NCBI GenBank assembly: GCA_036397975.1
Contig: DASWHW010000049.1
Location: 1 to 16,408 of the forward strand
Direction of reading: 5' to 3'
DNA from: SZUA-287 sp036397975
Lineage (GTDB): Bacteria > Bacteroidota > Ignavibacteria > UBA10030 > UBA6906
Length of the DNA: 16,408 bases
This document shows, in pieces, positions 1-5,924 of this stretch (position 1 is the first letter of the stretch; every line of letters starts with the position of its first letter). The translations under genes and the position numbers were made by a program. Under the pieces are notes generated by a model. The model had not been told where the DNA came from. It did not search any database and saw only the letters and a program-made list of their open reading frames with translations.

Positions 1-71
1 TTGTATGGCTTAACATGGAAGTATCAGCAGAGCAATAGTAACGATGAATAACCGGGAGGCGAAGTTCTGCA

Positions 72-284
72 ATGAAAGCAAAATACACAGCTGTGGTGAA
101 ACAAGACGCCGGTTGGTGGATTGGTTGGATCCAAGAAGTTCCGGGTGTCAACTGTCAGGAAGCGACGCGTGAAAAACTGATCTCATCACTTGAAGTGACA
201 CTTCGTGAAGCGTTGGCGTTCAATCGCTCCGAAGCAATCGATGCAGCTGGCGACAAATTCGAGGAATTAGAGATCGCCGTATGA
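72..284 (+). CDS. hicB: HicB-family antitoxin (UPF0150-like), 70 aa
   Basis: Small HicB-type antitoxin of a type II toxin-antitoxin pair, expected to bind and neutralise the HicA mRNA interferase. The sequence shows the family pattern: an N-terminal strand (KYTAVVKQD), then GWWIGWIQEVPGVNCQEATREK, read here in pieces as GWWIGWIQE and PGVNCQEATREK, followed by a helix (SLEVTLREALAF). This is the truncated RNase H-like fold of short HicB proteins. There is no added C-terminal DNA-binding domain, so autoregulation by this protein alone is doubtful. A GGGAGG ribosome site lies at 54-59, a rather long 12 bases before the ATG. The stop overlaps the hicA start as ATGA at 281-284, indicating translational coupling. 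The partner toxin is frameshifted, so this may be an orphaned antitoxin. Family assignment is by recognisable sequence pattern. Confidence 0.85.
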   Translation: MKAKYTAVVKQDAGWWIGWIQEVPGVNCQEATREKLISSLEVTLREALAFNRSEAIDAAGDKFEELEIAV

Positions 285-471
285 AGCGGCGTAACCTGGT
301 CAAGACCTCGAATCGCTTGGCTGCACTTTACTCAGAGAAGGAGGCCGACATTCCTGGTGGCACAATCCTTCCCTGAGCAAACGATCCGCCATCCCGCGTC
401 ACCGAGAAATCAACGAGCATCTTGCTCGCAAGATATGTCGGGATCTTGGCGTGGAAGAACCCAAAAGATAA
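281..471 (+). pseudogene. hicA: hicA mRNA-interferase toxin, broken by a -1 frameshift
   Basis: The reading frame starting at the ATG that overlaps the hicB stop gives MKRRNLVK and then degenerates to a stop at about 375. Switching frame at 304-307 restores a clear HicA sequence: LESLGCTLLREGGRHSWWHN, then SAIPRHREINEHLARKICRD, ending in a TAA at 469-471. One base is missing between the Lys codon (302-304) and the Leu codon (307-309); an inserted base would make a His, Asn or Asp codon there. The catalytic histidine of HicA (in GGRHS) and the conserved PRHREI motif are intact in the second frame. With the base restored the product would be about 63 aa, normal for HicA. This is a very recent lesion, a silenced toxin, or a sequencing indel; the surrounding bases are not a homopolymer, which slightly favours a real mutation. 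Confidence 0.85.
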
Positions 472-594
472 ACCTCGGCGGGATATCCAGCCTTCGCCTC
501 ATTTGTTCTTCATGTACACTTGATGTAAGTTCTAGTCCAGGCGCATGTCGTGTACCATAACGGTGTGTGCAGCAGAACAACAATGTTACTCACC

Positions 595-1068
595 ATGAAG
601 ATACTCACCTCTCACATCGATGCGCATTTCTGTTCTTCACCGCGAAGCTCTTTTTTTGCTTTGCTTTTCTCTGTCCTCGCGCTTACAGTCCCGTGCATCG
701 CAGTGTCACCTGCCACGCAAGAAACTCCCGGGCCGAAAGTTGTTCTCGATGCCGGCACGCAAGCGGAGGCGGACAGCGCCATCGCTGTGGTGAAGAAGTT
801 TCTCGGTTTCTGGGATGAGCGCAGATACGATGAGGCATGTGCGCTGGTGGACGAACCTGTCCGCGAACAATTTGAGGAACACATGAAGAAACGCGCCATC
901 GAGTTGAAGAGTGTCGATGACATTCGCCTCTACAAAGTTAACGATAATCTGCTGGCGCGTGCTCATGCTTCGGTCGGGCCGAGCCCGGATCGAAAGGAAT
1001 TGAAGAAACAGGAAATCGGCATCGATATGGTCTTTCGCGACGGGAAATGGTGGATCGCGGCGAGGTGA
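595..1068 (+). CDS. Exported small protein, possible NTF2-like fold
   Basis: A protein of about 157 aa with a hydrophobic segment (SSFFALLFSVLALTV) following an unusually long, polar N-terminal stretch, suggesting a signal peptide or an uncleaved anchor. The mature part has a helix-rich first half (SAIAVVKKFLGFWDERRYDE, then CALVDEPVREQFEEHM) and ends with strands finishing in FRDGKWWIAAR. A helix pair followed by strands with a terminal 'DGKWxI' is typical of NTF2-like/DUF4878-type secreted domains, but I cannot name a family. The start is uncertain: ATG 583 and GTG 550 are in frame upstream, and none has a good ribosome site. I chose 595 because it gives a Met-Lys start nearest the hydrophobic core. 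The 123 bases before it, after the hicA remnant, hold nothing I recognise. Confidence 0.6.
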   Translation: MKILTSHIDAHFCSSPRSSFFALLFSVLALTVPCIAVSPATQETPGPKVVLDAGTQAEADSAIAVVKKFLGFWDERRYDEACALVDEPVREQFEEHMKKRAIELKSVDDIRLYKVNDNLLARAHASVGPSPDRKELKKQEIGIDMVFRDGKWWIAAR

Positions 1069-1100
1069 AAGAGGATTGCCACTATTACCAGGTAAGTGTC

Positions 1101-1805
1101 ATGAAGTTTCGTTTGCTGCTGTCGCTTCTCGTGGGCACCATTGCCAATTCTCTGCCCGGAATCGTGTCACCGCTCCTCGGGCAGGATTGGGCGTCGCTTG
1201 CAAGATATCGCGAAGACAATGAAAAACTTGGCCGGCCCCACCCCGGCAAGAACCGCGTCGTGTTCTATGGAAATTCGATCACCGACAAATGGGCTTCACT
1301 CTTCCCTACCATGTTCCCCACCAAGCCGTACATTGGGAGAGGTATTAGCGCGCAAACAACGCCGCAAATGCTTATCCGCTTCCGCCAGGATGTGGTTGCG
1401 CTCGAACCGACAGTTGTCGTGATACTCGCCGGGACGAATGATATCGCGGGAAACACCGGTCCATCGACTCAGGCCATGATCGAGGATAATCTGAAGTCGA
1501 TGGTCGAGATCGCGCAAGCAAACAATATTCGCGTGGTGCTCTGCTCCGTGTTGCCGGCATCCCGGTACAAGTGGCGACGCGGTCTCGAGCCGGGCCCGAA
1601 GATCGTCTCGCTCAACGCGTGGATGAAGGATTACGCGGCACAGCACAACATTGTCTACGTGGATTACTACTTTGCGATGGTAAACGAGAATCAGGGGATG
1701 AAGTCAACGCTATCTGACGACGGCGTACACCCTAATGAGGCTGGATACAAAGTAATGGCGCCTCTTGTTGAGGCAGGTATCGCAGAGGCCTTGAGTGATC
1801 GTTGA
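1101..1805 (+). CDS. Secreted SGNH/GDSL-family hydrolase, 234 aa
   Basis: Predicted exported esterase/lipase-like enzyme of the SGNH superfamily, close to the platelet-activating-factor acetylhydrolase-like branch. The N-terminus (MKFRLLLSLLVGTIA) is a signal peptide. Block I is GNSIT with nucleophile Ser59, block II has Gly81 (IGRG), block III is GTND at 111-114 (oxyanion Asn113), and block V is DGVH with Asp207 and His210 completing the triad. All catalytic residues are present and the length is normal. An in-frame ATG at 1047 would overlap the previous gene by 22 bases; the ATG at 1101 directly precedes the signal peptide, so it is preferred. Substrate cannot be told from sequence; members of this branch deacetylate glycans or cleave acyl esters outside the cytoplasm. 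Family assignment is firm, physiological role unknown. Confidence 0.9.
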   Translation: MKFRLLLSLLVGTIANSLPGIVSPLLGQDWASLARYREDNEKLGRPHPGKNRVVFYGNSITDKWASLFPTMFPTKPYIGRGISAQTTPQMLIRFRQDVVALEPTVVVILAGTNDIAGNTGPSTQAMIEDNLKSMVEIAQANNIRVVLCSVLPASRYKWRRGLEPGPKIVSLNAWMKDYAAQHNIVYVDYYFAMVNENQGMKSTLSDDGVHPNEAGYKVMAPLVEAGIAEALSDR

Positions 1806-1836
1806 CCGATTGGAGCTTAGATTAGAATAGACAACA

Positions 1837-2313
1837 ATGAACATACTTCCAGTCATTCTTTTTTGCGGCATACTCAGTGGAAGTCAGGTCATAGCTCATA
1901 AGGGGGATCACGAAAACCGACGAGTGCAATACCAGACTTACGTCGAAGCCTCTGCTCTTGCTTTTTGGACCAGGTGGCCAGACCCGTTCAGTCAATCAAT
2001 TATTCGTAACGACTATCCTCTGGCCCAAGCGATTTCCTGCTTCAACGCGTTGGCGGGCAAACTCACAGTAGGCATGTTGGATATGTCGAACGATTCTATC
2101 GTCCATAGATTCAACCCCAGGCGACACATGGATAGCGTTGGAAGCTTTTGGCCTCACGCCGCGGAACCGATCGCGTCGAGACTTTCCGGAGTTCGTGAAT
2201 CCTACAGAACACCGGATACAACTACATTTTCGTTTGTGTTGATGGTGAACGAGGAGAGGAAGACGATTCTCGACCTTTCCTTTGAGGGATATTATATCTA
2301 TCTGAAGTGGTGA
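1837..2313 (+). CDS. Hypothetical exported protein, 158 aa
   Basis: I do not recognise this protein. The first 20 residues (MNILPVILFCGILSGSQVIA) form a signal peptide with a plausible cleavage after VIA, so it is probably periplasmic. The mature chain has no repeats or known catalytic pattern. It has one Cys (ISCFNALAG) and ends in strand-like sequence rich in aromatic residues (DLSFEGYYIYLKW). There is no clear ribosome site before the ATG. The gene lies 31 bases after the SGNH hydrolase and 16 bases before the GWxTD lipoprotein gene, so it is probably co-transcribed with them. A signal peptide and an intact 158-codon frame fitting snugly between real genes support it as coding. Confidence 0.65.
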   Translation: MNILPVILFCGILSGSQVIAHKGDHENRRVQYQTYVEASALAFWTRWPDPFSQSIIRNDYPLAQAISCFNALAGKLTVGMLDMSNDSIVHRFNPRRHMDSVGSFWPHAAEPIASRLSGVRESYRTPDTTTFSFVLMVNEERKTILDLSFEGYYIYLKW

Positions 2314-2329
2314 CTCATTCAGAGGTTCT

Positions 2330-2917
2330 ATGCGAGCATATCAAGTGTTAAGACTGACCTTGTTGTCCATTGCTATCCTCGAACTGTCAGGATGCTCTGG
2401 CACGCCCAAGACGTTGAAGGAAACCTCCCTCGATGACATGTATCCGGTATTGACTGAAGATGAGTACAACGCGCTGAGTTCAATCGAGAGCGACGAGGAA
2501 ATAAATCAATTCCTCGATTACTTCTGGTGGCAAAAAGACTCAATAACAGGATCGCTGGGGAACGAACTGAGATACGAGTACCTGCAAAGGCTGGAATATG
2601 CAAATGATCATTTCCCGGATCGCCGGGGTTGGGGCAGGTCGGATAGAAAGAGAATATATCTGGTCTATGGGCCTCCCCGCACCATTGACAGATACGAGTT
2701 CACAGGTATCAAGCTTGGGAGATTGTCGACAATCAAGTCGCTGGAGATATGGTCGTATTTTGTTCCGGGGAAGAATACTTCATTGCCTTCGGCCGCCGAC
2801 TATGTTGAGAAAGGCGAGATGCGATTTATTTTCGGAGATCTGACCGGCTCGGGGTTCTACCAGATTTTGTTTTCATCGGAAGATGGTGAAGATATTGATG
2901 TGAGGATGTTTAAGTAA
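2330..2917 (+). CDS. GWxTD domain-containing lipoprotein, 195 aa
   Basis: A short member of the GWxTD domain family of envelope proteins. The N-terminus is a lipoprotein signal with lipobox LSGC at 19-22, so Cys22 would be acylated. The region LTEDEYNALSSIESDEEINQ onward, then FLDYFWWQKD, matches the segment that precedes the domain signature in this family ('...FW..RD..'). The signature appears as GWGRSDRKRIYLVYGPP (100-116), where the usual GW-x-TD is altered to GW-G-R-SD, followed by the typical R-x-YxxYGPP. The molecular role of the family is not established. Most members I know are longer; this one is a minimal lipid-anchored version. It sits 16 bases after the preceding secreted-protein gene and 30 bases before an outer-membrane protein gene, suggesting a shared envelope function (inference). 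Confidence 0.8.
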   Translation: MRAYQVLRLTLLSIAILELSGCSGTPKTLKETSLDDMYPVLTEDEYNALSSIESDEEINQFLDYFWWQKDSITGSLGNELRYEYLQRLEYANDHFPDRRGWGRSDRKRIYLVYGPPRTIDRYEFTGIKLGRLSTIKSLEIWSYFVPGKNTSLPSAADYVEKGEMRFIFGDLTGSGFYQILFSSEDGEDIDVRMFK

Positions 2918-2947
2918 AAAACGAATCGTTCAACCCTGAAAGATGCC

Positions 2948-4255
2948 ATGCTGAAGAGACGAAGATTTGCAATTTTGATGGTGCAGGTCATCCGGCCAAA
3001 GATTAAAGTTGCACCGATTTTCTTTACGGTCATTACATGCCTTTGCCATCCCATAGTCCAAGCGCAACAGGAGGAGCAGATTGACTCGCTGTTGGCAATG
3101 CATTTCTATGCAGAGGCACTTGGGATTATCAATGCAGTGCCTACCTCAACACACACCAATTCGATCGAAGATGCCAGGGCTTTCATCGATCGTCTGCAAG
3201 CAGCAACAAGCCTTCCAGATTCTCTTATCGACACGCGCCTGCTCAACGCCTCAAGCCTTTTGAAGGATTATGAGGTCGAAAACGCCGGTGCTCGAGCCGC
3301 ATCGAAATACCATGACTTTCTAACATCATATGCGTCAAAGGACATCCATTCTGCGTACGAGGACTATCTGCTTGCCCAGTACTTCCGCACGGAACATGTC
3401 AAGCGAGAACGAGCCCGATTGCGAAACAACATTGCTATGACCTTTGACTATGCTAGAAAAGAAGAGTTTGAAAAAGCGGCAGACCTTTTGGAAACCTTCT
3501 ATAATGAAAAACGTACCTCTGCGTTCATCACGCTTGAGGATTCACTTCGTTACACGTACGATTGGCTACAGCCTCAAATAGAACTAGGAAGAGCGAAGCA
3601 CGAACTAGTGTTAAGCAGAACCCCCATCACCCGGAATCTGTATGTTACGATTGGGGGCGGGTTAAACCCGAGCGTAAAACTTGACAAAGAGCAGCTGCTC
3701 CTTCGGGAGTTTGAGACCGAAGAATACACCGTATTTAACTATTCTGGTAACTCGATCAATACAATTGCACCCTTCTATTGCATCGAAGGAGGCTACTTCT
3801 TCTCCTCCCACACCTCCATTGGAATTTCCTACGCCCGAAGTACAAACACCATTCGCAATACGTTTTCGGCAAACTCAGGAACTGGTTCACAGGTCACCGG
3901 TCAAACATCCATTTCCTATCGTGCAAAAGTGGAATACGCGAGAGCAGATGTCTTTATGAAGCACCGCTTGACCGACAAAACCGGACCGAGACCTTTTCTA
4001 ACTGCGGGACTTGGAATTGCGACAAGCAAGCTATCCCCTTTGGAAGATTCAGGAGCTGATCACATTCTCTATGTAAAACCTGTTGAATACAAAGTTTTCC
4101 GCCTTCTGCTTGGAGGAGGTGCAGAGTACGTCTTTTCCGAAGATTGGCCTTTCGTTCTCTCAGGGAATGGATTGATGTTCCTGAATTCCGGGAACTCAGA
4201 TATACTCAATAGGGTGAATTTCGAAGTTTACGTGCAACTCGGGGCAGTTCTTTAA
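2948..4255 (+). CDS. Outer-membrane beta-barrel protein with N-terminal helical domain
   Basis: A 435-aa protein with three parts. Residues 1-40 hold a basic stretch and a hydrophobic segment (IFFTVITCLCHPIVQA) forming a signal peptide. Residues about 41-225 are helical and charged, including KEEFEKAADLLETFYNEK, which looks like a tetratricopeptide-type helical hairpin. From about 228 onward alternating polar/hydrophobic strands occur (YVTIGGGLNPSVKL, YCIEGGYFFSSHTSIGISYA, RPFLTAGLGIATS, RLLLGGGAEYVFS, NFEVYVQLGAVL), the pattern of a small 8-strand OmpA/OmpW-like barrel. No metal or receptor motif is evident. Helical-plus-barrel proteins of this design are frequent in Bacteroidota and relatives. 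ATG 2978 is an alternative start and neither has a strong ribosome site. The link to the GWxTD lipoprotein upstream is only by proximity. Confidence 0.7.
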   Translation: MLKRRRFAILMVQVIRPKIKVAPIFFTVITCLCHPIVQAQQEEQIDSLLAMHFYAEALGIINAVPTSTHTNSIEDARAFIDRLQAATSLPDSLIDTRLLNASSLLKDYEVENAGARAASKYHDFLTSYASKDIHSAYEDYLLAQYFRTEHVKRERARLRNNIAMTFDYARKEEFEKAADLLETFYNEKRTSAFITLEDSLRYTYDWLQPQIELGRAKHELVLSRTPITRNLYVTIGGGLNPSVKLDKEQLLLREFETEEYTVFNYSGNSINTIAPFYCIEGGYFFSSHTSIGISYARSTNTIRNTFSANSGTGSQVTGQTSISYRAKVEYARADVFMKHRLTDKTGPRPFLTAGLGIATSKLSPLEDSGADHILYVKPVEYKVFRLLLGGGAEYVFSEDWPFVLSGNGLMFLNSGNSDILNRVNFEVYVQLGAVL

Positions 4256-4301
4256 TGAGTATTATATGATTGGGATCCCAACTCTCAAGTAGATTGATTC
4301 A

Positions 4302-4766
4302 ATGAAAAATCTAGATACCACGCTCATCCTCGGCATTGGCAATCTCCTCATGGGCGACGAAGGAGTGGGCGTGCATGCTGTTCGATTGCTGCAAACGGAA
4401 ACGTTTCGACCGAATGTCCAGTTGCTGGATGGCGGGACAGGTGGGTTCCATCTGCTTTCCCTATTCCAGCAGCACAAACGAATCATACTCATCGATGCGA
4501 CAATGGACGGAAGTCCGTCCGGAACGATTCGTGTCATCAGGCCCCGTTTCGCAAGCGACTTTCCAAGAACGCTCAGCGCCCATGATATCGGCCTCAGGGA
4601 CATGGTCGAGTCGGCATCGCTCCTCGCTGCACTTCCAACAATTGACCTCATTACTGTGGCCATTGCCGAAATACAGCCAATGACCATTGAGTTGTCGCCC
4701 ACCATACAAGAATCCCTTCCAAAGATCATCGAGTCGGTTCACAAACTGCTCGCCCTACCAGCTTGA
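4302..4766 (+). CDS. hyaD: Hydrogenase maturation protease (HyaD/HupD/HybD family)
   Basis: Nickel-dependent endopeptidase that removes the C-terminal tail of the [NiFe] hydrogenase large subunit after the metal centre is built. The family hallmarks are all visible in 154 aa: the N-terminal ILGIGNLLMGDEGVGVHAV, where Glu20 is the first Ni ligand; IDATMDG with Asp65 the second; and SAHDIGL with His94 the third (equivalents of E16, D62 and H93 in E. coli HybD). Its substrate is the large subunit at 13436-15151, which retains a 15-residue tail after DPCIACAVH. No clear ribosome site precedes the ATG, and a 12-bp palindrome (TTGGGATCCCAA, 4270-4281) lies in the 46-base spacer. A 143-base gap with its own candidate promoter separates it from hypA, so it may be transcribed independently. 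Confidence 0.95.
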   Translation: MKNLDTTLILGIGNLLMGDEGVGVHAVRLLQTETFRPNVQLLDGGTGGFHLLSLFQQHKRIILIDATMDGSPSGTIRVIRPRFASDFPRTLSAHDIGLRDMVESASLLAALPTIDLITVAIAEIQPMTIELSPTIQESLPKIIESVHKLLALPA

Positions 4767-4823
4767 GATTTCTTAAAAACGAGAAGATAGTCCGAAATTA
4801 GCTAATCAAACCGCGAACACTCT

Positions 4824-4840
4824 GAATTCCCCCTGAATTC
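4824..4840. repeat. Paired CTGAATTC repeats upstream of the hypA promoter
   Basis: CTGAATTC occurs twice, centred 11 bp apart (GAATTC at 4824-4829 and 4835-4840), i.e. one helical turn. It lies about 52-63 bp upstream of the start site expected for the candidate sigma-54 promoter at 4864. The GAATTCC core is shared with the palindrome at 11964. It may be an activator half-site array, but matches this short can occur by chance. Confidence 0.3.
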
Positions 4841-4863
4841 TGTGTATTCGGAGGACTTCCCTC

Positions 4864-4879
4864 TGGCGCGGTCGTTGTA
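4864..4879 (+). promoter_or_regulatory. Candidate sigma-54 (-24/-12) promoter for the hyp operon
   Basis: TGGCGCGGTCGTTGTA matches the sigma-54 consensus TGGCACG-N4-TTGCW with correct spacing: GG at 4865-4866, then ten bases, then G at 4877. Deviations are A to G at position 5 and, more serious, GC to GT in the -12 element. Expected transcription start is near 4890, giving a 20-base leader with GGAG at 4901-4904 before the hypA ATG at 4910. Its placement in the only sizeable gap before hypA, and a sigma-54 activator gene in the same operon, support it. Confidence 0.5.
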
Positions 4880-4909
4880 AGGTGGTACAGAAGCCTCAAC
4901 GGAGCAACC

Positions 4910-5272
4910 ATGCACGAGATGTCGATTGCGGAAAATATTATCGAGATCGTGCAGCAACATCTTCCGAAAGATGAGGGATGTAAGGTCCGGTCGGTCACAC
5001 TGCGCATCGGCACCCTGGTGGGGGTCGTTCCTGAATCGCTGGAGTTTTGCTTCACTGCTCTCACCAAAGACACACCAATGGAAGGTGCAACTCTCGCTAT
5101 CGGGCGCGTGCCCCTGACAGCAACCTGCCGATCCTGCGGCGTCACATCTGAAATCGATCTGGGTTCATTTGTCTGCCCTTCCTGCAACGACTCCAACATT
5201 GAGGTGATTGCGGGAACCGAACTTCAAGTCACAGAAATAGAAACCGATGACGAGGGAGAAATTGCCTCATGA
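4910..5272 (+). CDS. hypA: Hydrogenase nickel-incorporation protein HypA, 120 aa
   Basis: Zn- and Ni-binding metallochaperone that works with HypB to deliver nickel to the hydrogenase large subunit. It starts with the invariant MHEMSIAENI, whose His2 is the Ni ligand. The zinc site is four cysteines in two pairs: CRSC (Cys73, Cys76) and CPSC (Cys89, Cys92). The conserved core VRSVTLRIGTLVGVVPESLE, then FCFTAL, is intact. Length is normal (about 113-120 aa). GGAG at 4901-4904 is well spaced. The stop overlaps the hypB start as ATGA (5269-5272), a sign of coupled translation. This is the first gene of the maturation operon, directly behind a candidate sigma-54 promoter. Confidence 0.97.
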   Translation: MHEMSIAENIIEIVQQHLPKDEGCKVRSVTLRIGTLVGVVPESLEFCFTALTKDTPMEGATLAIGRVPLTATCRSCGVTSEIDLGSFVCPSCNDSNIEVIAGTELQVTEIETDDEGEIAS

Positions 5273-5922
5273 GCATTATTACCATCGAGCGGAAGATTCT
5301 TGAAAAGAACGATTCTGTCGCCGAGTTGAACCGCGCTTTTCTTGAAGGCCTCGGAATCTTCTCCTTCAATCTCGTCAGTTCTCCTGGGTCGGGAAAGACA
5401 AGTATCCTCGAACGAACGCTGGAGCACCTTGACGGAACGGTCCGCATCGCGGTCATCGAAGGAGATGTGCAGACCGATATCGATGCACAACGCCTTGCGA
5501 AGTACAACATCCCCGCCGTACAGATTGTGACCCGCGGAGGATGCCATCTGGATGCACCGCTGGTGCGCGATGCGCTCCAACAATTCGAATCGGACGGACT
5601 CCAGCTTCTCATCATTGAAAACGTCGGCAACCTTGTCTGTCCAGCAAACTACGATCTGGGTGAGTCTGCAAAGGTTGTCGTTGTCAGCACAACCGAAGGT
5701 GATGATAAACCGCTCAAGTATCCGCAGATGTTCCGTCAGGCATCGGTGCTCATTATCAACAAGATCGACTTACTCCCATATGTCAATTGCAGCATTGACG
5801 CCCTCAGGAAGAACGCACTTTCCATTAACCCACATCTGACAGTGTTCGAAACATCCTGCACAACAAAGGCGGGAATCGACCGTTGGTGCAACTGGATCAC
5901 GTCCAATATATCGAAGCAATAA
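5269..5922 (+). CDS. hypB: Hydrogenase nickel-incorporation GTPase HypB, 217 aa
   Basis: SIMIBI-class GTPase that powers nickel delivery with HypA. The P-loop is SSPGSGKTS with Lys43 and Thr44; switch region EGDVQTDIDAQRL follows at 64-75; the base-specificity motif is NKID at 164-167. The nickel/zinc site at the dimer interface is complete: Cys92-His93 in GGCHLDA and Cys124 in GNLVCPA. There is no N-terminal histidine-rich nickel-storage tract and no CxxCGC high-affinity site, so this is the minimal HypB type, relying on HypA or another source for metal loading. The motif before CHLDA reads TRGG rather than the more common TGKG, a minor change. It overlaps hypA by 4 bases and is followed after 2 bases by hypF. 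Confidence 0.97.
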   Translation: MSIITIERKILEKNDSVAELNRAFLEGLGIFSFNLVSSPGSGKTSILERTLEHLDGTVRIAVIEGDVQTDIDAQRLAKYNIPAVQIVTRGGCHLDAPLVRDALQQFESDGLQLLIIENVGNLVCPANYDLGESAKVVVVSTTEGDDKPLKYPQMFRQASVLIINKIDLLPYVNCSIDALRKNALSINPHLTVFETSCTTKAGIDRWCNWITSNISKQ

Positions 5923-5924
5923 CA

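Noticed and set aside
357..560. A 67-codon open frame after hicB
   Set aside because: It overlaps the restored hicA frame, has no ribosome site or recognisable pattern, and the hicA reading explains the region.
4270..4281. Palindrome TTGGGATCCCAA upstream of hyaD as an operator
   Set aside because: A single 12-bp dyad without a repeat or recognisable promoter nearby; chance cannot be excluded.
4262..4729. Antisense open frame of 155 codons opposite hyaD
   Set aside because: It mirrors a gene with all catalytic residues, and the translation is low-complexity Met/Ser/Arg-rich, typical of an antisense shadow.
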